Positions 1 through 8,303 of a stretch of DNA of 53,294 nucleotides are shown piece by piece (position 1 is the stretch's first letter; the number at the start of each line of letters is the position of its first letter). The DNA comes from Gemmatimonadales bacterium (GTDB lineage Bacteria > Gemmatimonadota > Gemmatimonadetes > Gemmatimonadales > GWC2-71-9). The notes beneath the pieces are model-generated. The model did not search any database. It worked only from the letters and a program-made list of their open reading frames with translations, and was not told the origin of the DNA. The position numbers and the translations under genes are program-made. The DNA is taken from assembly GCA_013694695.1 (NCBI GenBank), contig JACDBX010000107.1, positions 1 to 53,294 of the forward strand. The letters are read 5' to 3'.

Positions 1-34
1 CCGCTGGCTGGCCGGCTGCAATCACGGCGAGCAC
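1..34 (-). CDS. Possible 5' end of a gene running off the left edge
   Basis: On the minus strand a GTG follows the pgl stop codon by a few bases and opens a frame of eleven codons (VLAVIAAGQPA) to the window edge. No clear ribosome binding site is seen and the fragment is too short to identify. It could equally be non-coding sequence after pgl. Confidence 0.2.
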   Translation of the reverse strand, partial: MLAVIAAGQPA

Positions 35-39
35 TGATT

Positions 40-774
40 TCAGGGAGTCGCCGCCGCCGATGCATCGAGGAACCAGGCGAGGCGGCCGTCTGGTCGCACC
101 CGTCCGGCCGGCGATCGCGAAGCGCCGACACCGTCGATCGCTTCCGCGACGGCGCCCTGTTTCTCCGCACCCGTCGCGAGGAAGAACACCGCGCGGGCGT
201 TGTTGATCACCGGCAGGGTCAGCGTCACCCGCTGCCGGATTGCATGACCAGGCGGCGCGGACACCGCATGAGTGAGGGATATCTTCTCGTCGACGATCGG
301 GTCACCCGGAAAGAGCGACGCCACATGGCCGTCGGTGCCGATGCCGAGCAGCACGAGATCGAGGCGGGGCACACCCGGCCCGAATCGTTCGCGCAGCAGC
401 GCCTCGTAGCGCTGGGCGGCGTCGCTCGCCAGCCCGGCCGGAACCGTGATCACCTGCGCGGGCGTGACGCCGAGCGGCAGGAGGAGTTCGCGCCACGCCA
501 AGCCCGCGTTGCTCTCGACATGGTCCTGTGGTACGCACCGTTCGTCGCCGAAGCAGAAGGTGACTCGGTCCCAGGGTGCGGCTCCGCGTCCCAGCGCGAC
601 GAGGCGCCGATAGAGCAGCCGCGGCGTGTTGCCGCCCGATAACGCGATGCCGGCGCGCCCGCGTACACCAACCGCAGCCACGAGGAGCGCGATCACTTCG
701 GCCGCAGCGACAGCCGCCGCCCCCGGCGGATCGGCGGCGACGTGAAGTTCCGGCGTGGGATCCGGCCTGCTCAT
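40..774 (-). CDS. pgl: 6-phosphogluconolactonase
   Basis: Hydrolyses 6-phosphoglucono-lactone to 6-phosphogluconate in the oxidative pentose phosphate pathway, in the cytoplasm. The 244-residue product has the family landmarks in order: the phosphate-binding ALSGGNTPRLLYRRL near residue 43, FCFGDERCVP near 75, and LGIGTDGHVASLFPG near 145. Length is normal for the family. I chose the ATG at 774 (MSRPDPTPELHV). The same frame stays open far upstream, but that extension lies antisense to the mechanosensitive channel gene and has no family similarity. The gene is divergent from the channel gene across about 150 bases. Confidence 0.93.
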   Translation of the reverse strand: MSRPDPTPELHVAADPPGAAAVAAAEVIALLVAAVGVRGRAGIALSGGNTPRLLYRRLVALGRGAAPWDRVTFCFGDERCVPQDHVESNAGLAWRELLLPLGVTPAQVITVPAGLASDAAQRYEALLRERFGPGVPRLDLVLLGIGTDGHVASLFPGDPIVDEKISLTHAVSAPPGHAIRQRVTLTLPVINNARAVFFLATGAEKQGAVAEAIDGVGASRSPAGRVRPDGRLAWFLDASAAATP

Positions 775-884
775 TGCGGCGCTTCCGTCATCAATCGCTC
801 CCTCCACTGTCACCCGGCGCCGCAGGTCGATACCGAAGGCGTGGTGCCCTTCCTCGGCCGCACGCCGGGGAACGATCAACGTAG

Positions 885-892
885 TACACTTC
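885..892 (+). promoter_or_regulatory. Candidate -10 element upstream of the MscS-type gene
   Basis: TACACTTC lies 33 bases before the ATG at 926 in the divergent pgl/channel spacer. It partly resembles the Bacteroidota TAnnTTTG form, with two mismatches. No convincing -35 was found. Confidence 0.25.
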
Positions 893-925
893 TTCATTCC
901 TGTCTCGTAACCGATCGAGCGTCCG

Positions 926-1804
926 ATGGACTGGATCCCTTTTTCTCTGGACCGACAGCAGTTCGAGGAGTTCCTGCTCAGCGCCGCTCCGCGCGTATTT
1001 GCCGCGGTGATGGTGGCGCTCATCGGATGGCTCGTGCTGCGGATCACCCAGCCCGCCTTCCGGAGCGCGCTCCGGCGTGCCCGCTTTGCCGATGGGCTGA
1101 TCACGCTGCTGGTCGACGGGATGTACCGGGTGGTGCTCGCGCTCTGCACGTTGTTGATGGCTGCCAGCCAGCTCGGGATCGACGTGAGTGTGATGCTCGC
1201 CGGCTTCGGCGTGATCGGCATCGCGATCGGTTTTGCGGCGCAGGAGACCGTGGCCAATACCATCGCCGGCTTCCTCATCTTCTGGGACCGACCGTTCAAG
1301 ATCGGCGACTACATCACCACCCAGTCCCGCTATGGCGAGGTCCGCGAGATCACGCTGCGCACCACCCGCATTCGCACCAATGACAACACGTTCGTGGTGA
1401 TCCCCAACAGGCAGGTCATCGGTGACACACTCGTGAACCATTCGATGTACGGTGCCACACGCGTGGTCGTGGAGATCGGGATCGCCTACAAGGAGAAGAT
1501 CGCCGAGGCGCGCGCCGTCCTGCTTGCGGTGTTGCCGGGCATAGAGGGAGTGATCGCCCACCCACCGCCTGACGTGGTGGCGCGATCGCTCGGCGATTCC
1601 AGCGTCAACCTCGAGATCCGGGTCTGGATCGACGAGGCAGAGGACGAACTGCCGGTGGAGGCGCGGGTGGTGGAGGCGGCCAAGGTGGCACTCGACAACG
1701 CCGGCATCTCGATCCCGTTCCCGCACCTGCAACTGTTTGTCGACCAGGTAGAGCCCCGTGTCTGGGACGGCGCGCGTGCGCTGCTCACCCGCGATGAGAA
1801 CTGA
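926..1804 (+). CDS. MscS-family mechanosensitive ion channel
   Basis: Small-conductance mechanosensitive channel of the inner membrane, expected to release solutes on hypo-osmotic shock. The 292-residue protein has three predicted membrane helices at about 22-40, 64-82 and 89-118. The third contains the Gly/Ala-rich pore stretch AGFGVIGIAIGFAAQ and continues into the beta domain (WDRPFKIGDYI). The C-terminal region includes SIPFPHLQLF, the usual end of the MscS cytoplasmic cage. Length fits the short MscS class. It is followed 26 bases later by a second ion channel, so the two may be cotranscribed. Confidence 0.92.
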   Translation: MDWIPFSLDRQQFEEFLLSAAPRVFAAVMVALIGWLVLRITQPAFRSALRRARFADGLITLLVDGMYRVVLALCTLLMAASQLGIDVSVMLAGFGVIGIAIGFAAQETVANTIAGFLIFWDRPFKIGDYITTQSRYGEVREITLRTTRIRTNDNTFVVIPNRQVIGDTLVNHSMYGATRVVVEIGIAYKEKIAEARAVLLAVLPGIEGVIAHPPPDVVARSLGDSSVNLEIRVWIDEAEDELPVEARVVEAAKVALDNAGISIPFPHLQLFVDQVEPRVWDGARALLTRDEN

Positions 1805-1830
1805 GTGATGGTGCCGGCGCGGGGAGGGTC

Positions 1831-2709
1831 ATGCGAAATCTCGTAGACGCCGCGCCGGCGCACTGGCCGGCGTGGCGACTCACCCTTCACGACGTGATAT
1901 TCGGCCACGAGTCGCGAGCCGGCAAGTACTTCGATGTCGCGCTGATCATCAGCATCATTGCCAGCGTGATCGCGGTGATGCTCGATTCCGTCGCGTCGAT
2001 CAACGCCGAATATGGCGTCGCGCTCTACGTCGTGGAGTGGTTGTTCACCATCATCTTTACGGTGGAATACGCACTGCGGCTGCTGTGCGCCCCGCGCCCC
2101 GCGTCGTACGCCCGGAGCTTCTTCGGCCTCGTCGACCTGGCGTCGATCCTGCCGACGTACCTCAGCCTCCTCCTGCCTGGCAGCCAGTACCTGCAGGTCA
2201 TCCGGGTGCTCCGGGTGCTCCGTGTCTTCCGGATTCTCAAGCTGGCCGAGTACATCGGCGAAGCGGACACGCTCATGGTGGCAATCCGCAACAGCCGCCG
2301 CAAGCTGTCCATCTTCATCGCGACCGTCCTGGTGCTCGCCGTGATCTTCGGCGCGGCGATGTACTTCGTGGAGGGTCGGACCAACGGCTTCAGCAGCATT
2401 CCGGGGTCCATTTACTGGACGATCGTGACGATCACCACCGTGGGCTACGGCGACATCACGCCGGAAACTCCACTCGGCCAGGCCCTCGCGTCGATCATCA
2501 TGCTCATCGGATACGCCATTGTCGCGGTCCCCACCGGGATTGTGACGGTGGAACTGACCCGCAACCGCAACCGTGACGGGCGGCGGTGCGATGGCTGCGG
2601 GGCTGCCGGTCACGACGCCGACGCGAGGCACTGCAAGCGGTGCGGGACCCGGCTCGTCGGTGCCACCGCCCCACCAATGGATCCTCCCGCTGGGCCGCTC
2701 GATGCGTGA
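1831..2709 (+). CDS. Voltage-gated-type potassium channel with C-terminal zinc ribbon
   Basis: Six-helix cation channel of the inner membrane. The potassium selectivity filter TVGYGD is at 203-208. The S4-like helix (VIRVLRVLRVFRILK) carries arginines at 125, 128, 131 and 134. After the last helix the protein ends in a compact CDGC...CKRC ribbon (Cys 253, 256, 268, 271) and a proline-rich tail. The ribbon is not part of the core channel family and could be a metal- or redox-responsive cytoplasmic module. A GGGAGG ribosome binding site precedes the ATG. The 3' end overlaps crcB by eight bases. Confidence 0.88.
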   Translation: MRNLVDAAPAHWPAWRLTLHDVIFGHESRAGKYFDVALIISIIASVIAVMLDSVASINAEYGVALYVVEWLFTIIFTVEYALRLLCAPRPASYARSFFGLVDLASILPTYLSLLLPGSQYLQVIRVLRVLRVFRILKLAEYIGEADTLMVAIRNSRRKLSIFIATVLVLAVIFGAAMYFVEGRTNGFSSIPGSIYWTIVTITTVGYGDITPETPLGQALASIIMLIGYAIVAVPTGIVTVELTRNRNRDGRRCDGCGAAGHDADARHCKRCGTRLVGATAPPMDPPAGPLDA

Positions 2710-3085
2710 CCTCCTGCTGGTCGGGTGCGGTGGCTTCATCGGGTCCGCGATCCGTTTCTGGATCGGCGGCATCGTCACCCAGGCGACCTCGGCCAATCGC
2801 TTCCCGCTGGCGACGCTTGTCGTGAACGTGACCGGCTGCCTCGCAATCGGGCTGCTCGGCGGACTCGCCGAGACGCGACACGTATTCTCACCGGCCGCCC
2901 GACTGTTGCTGTTCACCGGGTTGCTGGGCGGATTCACCACCTTCTCTGCATTTGGCTTCGAGACGATGTTCCTCGCCCGCGAGGGGGCGTGGCGGGACGC
3001 CGTGCTGAACATCGTTCTGCAACTCGTGCTTGGGTTGGGCGCTGTCTGGCTCGGCTACCGCGCGGCGCTGCTCGCCTCCAACTGA
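2702..3085 (+). CDS. crcB: Fluoride ion channel CrcB/Fluc
   Basis: Small dimeric fluoride exporter of the inner membrane. The 127-residue protein has four membrane helices and the family motifs GGFIGSAIRFWI near the start, TLVVNVTGC in helix 2, and GLLGGFTTFSAFGFE with the conserved phenylalanines in helix 3. I chose the ATG at 2702, which overlaps the end of the channel gene and suggests translational coupling. The longer frame from 2573 only shadows the zinc-ribbon tail of the upstream gene. No fluoride riboswitch was recognised, as expected for an internal operon gene. Confidence 0.94.
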   Translation: MRDLLLVGCGGFIGSAIRFWIGGIVTQATSANRFPLATLVVNVTGCLAIGLLGGLAETRHVFSPAARLLLFTGLLGGFTTFSAFGFETMFLAREGAWRDAVLNIVLQLVLGLGAVWLGYRAALLASN

Positions 3086-3139
3086 CCTACTCTCAATATT
3101 CTGGTCAGGAGACAACGTCCTGCACCAGCAGGCCCTCCA

Positions 3140-3159
3140 CGTCCGCCGATTGGCGGACG
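3140..3159. terminator. Inverted repeat between convergent crcB and the DUF4331 gene
   Basis: An eight-base perfect stem (CGTCCGCC / GGCGGACG) with a four-base loop GATT lies between two converging genes. There is no T run on either side, so it is at best a weak bidirectional terminator. Confidence 0.4.
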
Positions 3160-3174
3160 GGAAGGCCGTGACGA

Positions 3175-3750
3175 CTAGTGAGGCGTCGCCAGGTACGGGA
3201 ACGTGTTGCTGAACTGCCGGTCGTTGTTGTCAACGTTGTCGGTGCACAGCGGCAACTCGAACGGCGCGCACAGGGCACCGGCCGGCTCGAGGAACGAGCT
3301 GAAGATCGCCGTGAGACCGAGATCGACCACGTCGTCCGACAGGTTGCGTCCACCCCAGCCATCGGCCAGGGCCCAGCTCAACCACCCTGACGTCGACGGA
3401 TCCCGGGCAGTGTTCACCACGAGAATGTCGGGGTACAGTACGCTACCCAACGTCTGCGCCAGCGACAGCGGTCGGCCAAAGCTGGTGACGAACGCGGCCG
3501 TCTGCGGCAGGAAGGTCGCCGTGTTGTAGGGCTGCGTCCGGTTGTAGAGGTCATGGTTGGCCTTCATGATCGTGACCTCGCTCACCAGCGGATTGCCGAG
3601 AAACTCGACCTGCTCGTACACCTGGCCGCCGTCGTCCTTCGCTGCCGAACCGGCCAGCGAGGCGCCCTCGGTGCCATCATCCGCGCATCCTGTGGCGGCG
3701 AGCGCAAAGCCCAGCACCGCTGCCCCCGCCCAGATTTTCTGCTTCAACAT
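3175..3750 (-). CDS. DUF4331-family lipoprotein, C-terminal half
   Basis: A 191-residue exported protein. It has a hydrophobic signal ending in ATGC (Cys22), suggesting a lipoprotein although the lipobox is loose. The mature part has features of the second half of DUF4331 proteins: EFLGNPLVSEVTIMK, YPDILVVNTARDP, GGRNLSDDVVDLGL, and the terminal DNVDNNDRQFSNTFPYLATP. Function is unknown for the family. The ATG at 3750 follows an AAGGAG site. The matching N-terminal half is the separate gene immediately upstream, 44 bases away. The pair therefore looks like one family member divided into two exported chains. Confidence 0.8.
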   Translation of the reverse strand: MLKQKIWAGAAVLGFALAATGCADDGTEGASLAGSAAKDDGGQVYEQVEFLGNPLVSEVTIMKANHDLYNRTQPYNTATFLPQTAAFVTSFGRPLSLAQTLGSVLYPDILVVNTARDPSTSGWLSWALADGWGGRNLSDDVVDLGLTAIFSSFLEPAGALCAPFELPLCTDNVDNNDRQFSNTFPYLATPH

Positions 3751-3794
3751 ATGTGTCGCTCCTTGCCCATGTGAGTGTCGAGTGGCGGTCACGT

Positions 3795-4541
3795 CTAGCG
3801 GCGGCGGCTGGTGGTGCCCCAAACGCCGAAGCGGGGGTTCTGGCCGTCATTGGTGAGCATGGCGGTCGGCAGCTCGACCACGATCGCGAGGTCGTTGATG
3901 CCGCGGAGGAAATCAACGGCGGCGCCCGGCTCGCGGAACGAGGAAGCGGTCGGCGTCTCGGGGATCTGCGACAGCGGGCCGCTTTCGGGCTTGCGGTCCG
4001 GGATGATCCGGAAGAACTGCTCGAGGTCGATGAAGAACGGATCCTCGCGCGGACCGGCGAACAGCTGCACGTCGGACGCCAAGCCGAGGATCTGGCCAGT
4101 CGAACCTGCGAGTTCCTTTTGGCCGTTGATCAGGACGTTCATGGTGCCCGTGCGAGACGGTGCGGCCGGTCCCTGCATCGATACGCGCTGGTTCCTGGCG
4201 TTGCCGGTAAACGTGAACTGGAGGACGATGTCCTCGACGGCATCACCGGTGTTGTCGATCTTGAGCTGGTAGAGCACTTCATTCCTGGTGCCGAAGCCTC
4301 GCGTGGCCGTCTGCGCCGGCGTGATCGGCGAAGACGTGCCGAGGACGAGCACGGTCCGGCCAGGCGTCGCGGCAGGGAACGCGTACACGTCGTTGACATC
4401 GAACTGCGGGTTGAACTCGGCCAACGGTGTGTCCTGGTGATCTGACGCGACGACGGAACCGACCGCGACGATCGCGATGGCGGCACCGATGATCGCAAGT
4501 GTGGGCACGAGCCTCACCCGCGCAGCTACCCGGTTTTTCAT
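3795..4541 (-). CDS. DUF4331-family exported protein, N-terminal half
   Basis: A 248-residue exported protein with an N-terminal hydrophobic segment (about residues 12-32) followed by SDHQDTPLAEFNPQFDVND, the typical DUF4331 opening with its acidic, possibly metal-binding residues. It continues with AGPREDPFFIDLEQFFRI and FLRGINDLAIVVELP and then stops where full-length family members would continue. The ATG at 4541 follows a GGGAGA site. It is divergent from the penicillin-binding protein gene across 176 bases and forms an operon with the C-terminal-half gene. Confidence 0.8.
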   Translation of the reverse strand: MKNRVAARVRLVPTLAIIGAAIAIVAVGSVVASDHQDTPLAEFNPQFDVNDVYAFPAATPGRTVLVLGTSSPITPAQTATRGFGTRNEVLYQLKIDNTGDAVEDIVLQFTFTGNARNQRVSMQGPAAPSRTGTMNVLINGQKELAGSTGQILGLASDVQLFAGPREDPFFIDLEQFFRIIPDRKPESGPLSQIPETPTASSFREPGAAVDFLRGINDLAIVVELPTAMLTNDGQNPRFGVWGTTSRRR

Positions 4542-4669
4542 GCATTGTCTCCCGGCGATGATGGGTCCAGGCCGCAGCGGGGAGCCACGGATTGGTGTTG
4601 CACCCCTGTTACGGCGCCGGTCGGCAAACTGGATTGGTGCAGGGTTGCACAGCTTCTCCGTCACCCATT

Positions 4670-4688
4670 CGGTTTCATGATGAAACCG
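4670..4688. promoter_or_regulatory. Perfect 19-base palindrome in a divergent spacer
   Basis: CGGTTTCAT-G-ATGAAACCG has two nine-base arms about one central base. It sits between the divergent DUF4331 and penicillin-binding protein genes, 30 bases before the latter's start. Position and symmetry suggest an operator for a dimeric regulator; no regulator is identified. Confidence 0.4.
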
Positions 4689-4717
4689 TGCACCGCCTCA
4701 CCGCGTTGGGACAGACG

Positions 4718-6871
4718 ATGAACACAAATCGCTCCGCCGAGATGCTCGACGCCGCCCCCGGTCGAATCCGCCGCTGGTGGGGCGGGGCTCGGGCGCAGCT
4801 GACGCTGCGACGCGTCGCCCTGGCGTCGCTGTTGGGAATGACCGTCGCGGTCGGTGCGTTGGGCACCGAGGCACTGGTGCGGGCGAAGCTCACGCCCCGA
4901 GCGTCACGGGTTCCCTCGGCCTTTCACGCTCGACCGGTGGCGTGGGGCGAAATGCCGGAGGAGGTGCGAGCCGCTGGCGTCCGGATCGGGGAGGTCGGTG
5001 GCGGGCCGGGCGAGGAGCGCGTACCGGTGGAGCTCGCAGAGGTCCCGCAGCACCTGGTTGATGCCGTGCTCGCCGTTGAGGACCAGCGGTTTCTCGCACA
5101 CGACGGACTCGACTTGCGGCGCATCGGAGGAGCGCTCGTTGCCAATGTTCGCGCCGGTGGCATCGCGGAGGGCGGCAGCACCATCACGCAGCAACTCGCC
5201 AAGAATCTCTTCCTCACCGCCGACCGCACACCCATCCGCAAGCTGCGGGAGGCTGCAATGGCGGCCGTGCTGGAGGCGCGGTACCCCAAGTCGCAGATTC
5301 TCGAGGCCTACCTCAACGAGATCTATCTCGGCCAGGAACGAGGCAAGGCGCTGCACGGTGTCGGCGTGGGCGCGCGGTACTACTTCGGCAAGGAAGTGGG
5401 GGAGATCTCGCTGGCTGAAGCAGCATTGCTTGCCGGGATGATCCACGCCCCGAACCGTCATGCGCCGACCCGCAATCCCGAGTCGGCGAAACAGCGGCGC
5501 GATCTCGTCCTTCAGTTGATGCTTGCGCAACAGCGCGTGACCGAAGGCGAAGCGAATGCCGCTCGCGAAGTGGAGGTGTCGACCACGGCGCACCCGTCGA
5601 ACGGGCCCGATGCTCGCTTCTTCCGCGATTACGTGACCAAGCTGTTGCCACAGGGCCTGCCGACGCGCGGGGCGAGCGTGCACACCACGCTCGATGCGCG
5701 CCTGCAGCTCGCCGCGGAGCAAGCCATCCGCGAGGGGCTGCGCGGGCCCCGGCTGCGAGGGGTGGAGGCGGCGCTCCTGGCGATCGATCCACGCACCGGT
5801 GAGATCCTCGCCATGGTGGGTGGGCGGGACTACGCCGCATCGCAGTTCAACCGGGCTGTCGATGCCCGCCGTCAGCCCGGCAGCGCGTTCAAGCCGATCG
5901 TCGCCGTTGCCGCGCTCGAGCCGGACCCAAACGGCGTGGCGCCATTCACTCTTGCATCGCACCTGGATGACGCCCCCCTCACGGTTCGCACGGTCGGCGG
6001 CATCTGGACGCCCTCCAACTACGACGGCACATATCACGGCACGGTGACGCTGCGCCGTGCGATGGAGCAGTCGTTGAACGTGCCGTTTGCCCGCGTTGGG
6101 CTGGTGGTCGGAGCCGAGCGACTTGTATCCACGGCGCATCGGCTGGGCATCGCCAGCGAACTGGCCCCCGTGCCGAGCCTGGCGCTGGGAAGTGGCGAGG
6201 TGACGATGCTGGAGCTGGTGCGCGCGTACGGGGTGCTCGCCGCTGGTGGCCGTCTCGCCTCGACCCGCGCGGTTATGGGGGTGAGCACCGGGGGGGTAAC
6301 GGCGCCCGCCGCGTTCACGGATTCCGGGGCACAGGTTCTCGATCCTGCAGTCGCGTACCTGGTCACGTCGGCGCTCGAGGGGGTGGTCAGGCGAGGCACG
6401 GCGCACGGGCTCGGTGGACGGCGGTACCAGCCGGGACTCGCGGCGAAGACGGGTACCTCCAACGACTGGCGGGATGCGTGGCTCGTCGCGTACACTCCGG
6501 AACTGGTCGTGGCGGTCTGGGTCGGTCGTGACGATGGCAGCACCACCCGGCTGACCGGTGCAACCGGTGCGATGCCGATCGTCTCGCGATTCCTCGCCTC
6601 GGCGCTTGCCGGTCGGACGGCCCGGTTCGTGGAACCGCCAGGCATCGTCGAGGCGAGCGCGCCCTCGGGGTACGACGGGTTTTACGCCGACTGCGATGTG
6701 CGAGAAATATATCTCGAGGGCACCGAGCCCCCAGAACGGCCATGCTTCAAGATGGAAACCGTGGACTCGACGGACGGCGGAAATTTGGGCGACGCAATTC
6801 GACGAGGAGCAACCCGACTTTTCAGGAAAATCTTTGGGGGAGGCGGCAACGACGGGGCGGGCCGCCCGTGA
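4718..6871 (+). CDS. Class A penicillin-binding protein (PBP1-type)
   Basis: Bifunctional peptidoglycan synthase of the periplasm, anchored by one helix at about residues 30-50. The 717-residue protein has the GT51 transglycosylase core: EDQRFLAHDGLD near 121 with the catalytic Glu, then GGSTITQQLAKN near 152. The transpeptidase has SAFK at 389-392 (catalytic Ser), SLN at 452-454 and KTGT at 577-580. The ATG at 4718 is chosen because the frame upstream covers the spacer and palindrome; ATG 4742 is a possible alternative. The C-terminal tail is Gly-rich with a nearby Cys pair (DCDVREIY, PPERPCF). It converges on the DUF3597 gene. Confidence 0.93.
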   Translation: MNTNRSAEMLDAAPGRIRRWWGGARAQLTLRRVALASLLGMTVAVGALGTEALVRAKLTPRASRVPSAFHARPVAWGEMPEEVRAAGVRIGEVGGGPGEERVPVELAEVPQHLVDAVLAVEDQRFLAHDGLDLRRIGGALVANVRAGGIAEGGSTITQQLAKNLFLTADRTPIRKLREAAMAAVLEARYPKSQILEAYLNEIYLGQERGKALHGVGVGARYYFGKEVGEISLAEAALLAGMIHAPNRHAPTRNPESAKQRRDLVLQLMLAQQRVTEGEANAAREVEVSTTAHPSNGPDARFFRDYVTKLLPQGLPTRGASVHTTLDARLQLAAEQAIREGLRGPRLRGVEAALLAIDPRTGEILAMVGGRDYAASQFNRAVDARRQPGSAFKPIVAVAALEPDPNGVAPFTLASHLDDAPLTVRTVGGIWTPSNYDGTYHGTVTLRRAMEQSLNVPFARVGLVVGAERLVSTAHRLGIASELAPVPSLALGSGEVTMLELVRAYGVLAAGGRLASTRAVMGVSTGGVTAPAAFTDSGAQVLDPAVAYLVTSALEGVVRRGTAHGLGGRRYQPGLAAKTGTSNDWRDAWLVAYTPELVVAVWVGRDDGSTTRLTGATGAMPIVSRFLASALAGRTARFVEPPGIVEASAPSGYDGFYADCDVREIYLEGTEPPERPCFKMETVDSTDGGNLGDAIRRGATRLFRKIFGGGGNDGAGRP

Positions 6872-6904
6872 CCGGACGGCGCCGCGCGGGTGCCAGTGTT
6901 AGTG

Positions 6905-7285
6905 TCAGTCGAGCAGGTCTGCCGGAACCGTACCACCGTGCTCGGCGAGCTTCCGCATCACCTGCTTGTGCAACCAGATGTTCATCGCCGCGCTATCGTT
7001 CATGTCGCCGGTGTATCCGAGTTCTCGGGCGAGTTCCTTCCGCTCCGAAAGGCTGCTGTCCATGTCGACCAGTTTCATGAGGTCGACAATGGATGTGCGC
7101 CAGTTGAGGGGCTGCGACGCCGCAGCGGCACGCTTGGCGAGGAGTGCCTCGACATCATGCTCGGTGATGGCGCTCCCGGCCGGTGGCGAGGAGGGCGCGG
7201 TGCTCACCGACGTCGAACCGGACGAAACATCGCTGAAATCGTCCTTGCCGAAAATCTTGTCGCGCAACTTGCCGAAGATGCTCAT
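6905..7285 (-). CDS. DUF3597 domain protein
   Basis: A 126-residue soluble protein starting MSIFGKLRDKIFG, the typical DUF3597 opening. A low-complexity Ser/Thr linker (about 20-40) follows, then the conserved C-terminal block with LMKLVDMDSSLSERKELARE, LGYTGDMNDSAAMNIW and LHKQVMRKLAEHGG. The block resembles LysM-neighbour domains of unknown function. The ATG at 7285 is chosen; the extra twelve residues upstream are not conserved in character. It converges on the penicillin-binding protein gene with 33 bases between stops. Confidence 0.85.
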   Translation of the reverse strand: MSIFGKLRDKIFGKDDFSDVSSGSTSVSTAPSSPPAGSAITEHDVEALLAKRAAAASQPLNWRTSIVDLMKLVDMDSSLSERKELARELGYTGDMNDSAAMNIWLHKQVMRKLAEHGGTVPADLLD

Positions 7286-8196
7286 TGAAACCTCAAGGTG
7301 AGGGGAAGGAACTGCTGCCAACGGAGACGGACCCCCGCGACCCGATCACACAGCCGCCCGCCCAGCTGCCGGCCCCGGGCGTGATTCCTGGCACGACCCC
7401 TCTCCGCCCAGGTCACGTGGCGTCCGCGACGCTGGGCTCGGGCGAGCCCGTGCTGTTCCTGCAGGGGCTCGGACTCGCCGGAAGCGCCTGGCTCCCGCAG
7501 GTGCGCGCCCTCGCGCAGCACTACACCTGCGCGTGGTATGACAATCGGGGCATCGCCAACACCCCCGCCCCCGACGGTCGGGTGACGATCGCGTCGCTGG
7601 TTCGGGATGCGATCGAGCTGCTCGACGCCCTGGGCTGGCAACGGGTGCACCTCATCGGGCAATCGATGGGCGGCGTCATCGCACAGGAGCTGGCGCTGAG
7701 GGATCCGGCGCGCGTCCGGTCACTCGCGTTGCTCTGCACGTTCCGGCGTGGCCGGGACGTCATGATCCCGCGCCTGGGATGGTGGCCGCATGGCTTGCGG
7801 GCACTCATCGGATCACCCGAGGCCCGCGCCCGCGCGCTGACCCGCCTGCTGGCGAGCCAGCAGGAGATCGCGCGCGACGGAATCGACAGCATCGCTACCC
7901 GCCTGGCTGAAGAATTCGGCCGCCCGGTGGGGCAGCGGCCGGACGTGGCGGTGGCACAGTTCCGCGCGCTCGCGACACACGCTGGGAACACCGAGCTCTC
8001 CGCCCTCCACAGGTTGCCTTCGCTGGTGATCTCGGGAGCGGACGATCCGCTGGCTCCGTCGAGCGGCGGCCGCCGACTCGCCACGGCGATCGCCGCGCGC
8101 CGCTTCGTCGAGCTTCCACACGCCTCGCACGCCCTGCCGATCCTCCGGCACGAGGCGGTCAACGCATTGCTGCTTGAGCATCTTTCAACGCCGTGA
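7285..8196 (+). CDS. Alpha/beta hydrolase
   Basis: Alpha/beta-fold hydrolase of unknown substrate. It has the oxyanion-hole region PVLFLQGLG near 55, the nucleophile elbow LIGQSMGGVIAQE near 125, the acid SGADDPLAP near 250, and the catalytic His in LPHASHALPI near 275. The start is uncertain. TTG at 7285 shares a base with the divergent DUF3597 start and leaves no promoter room. GTG at 7381 or 7417 would give a protein starting close to the conserved VASATLGSGEPV. I record the longest frame; the true product is probably 30-45 residues shorter. Confidence 0.85.
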   Translation: MKPQGEGKELLPTETDPRDPITQPPAQLPAPGVIPGTTPLRPGHVASATLGSGEPVLFLQGLGLAGSAWLPQVRALAQHYTCAWYDNRGIANTPAPDGRVTIASLVRDAIELLDALGWQRVHLIGQSMGGVIAQELALRDPARVRSLALLCTFRRGRDVMIPRLGWWPHGLRALIGSPEARARALTRLLASQQEIARDGIDSIATRLAEEFGRPVGQRPDVAVAQFRALATHAGNTELSALHRLPSLVISGADDPLAPSSGGRRLATAIAARRFVELPHASHALPILRHEAVNALLLEHLSTP

Positions 8197-8303
8197 CCCG
8201 CGCGCGGAAGCCCGTGCATGCGCGGCCCAGTGTGTCGTCACCTAGGCTAGCTCACGGTTACGAGCTGGCAGTATCAACATTGCAATCAATTCAGGGGGTA
8301 CTG

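Noticed and set aside
775-1299. 175-residue N-terminal extension of 6-phosphogluconolactonase
   Set aside because: Antisense to the MscS-type gene and absent from the family; ATG 774 gives normal length.
1486-3012. 508-residue minus-strand frame across the two channels and crcB
   Set aside because: It runs antisense to three recognised genes and has no recognisable domain.
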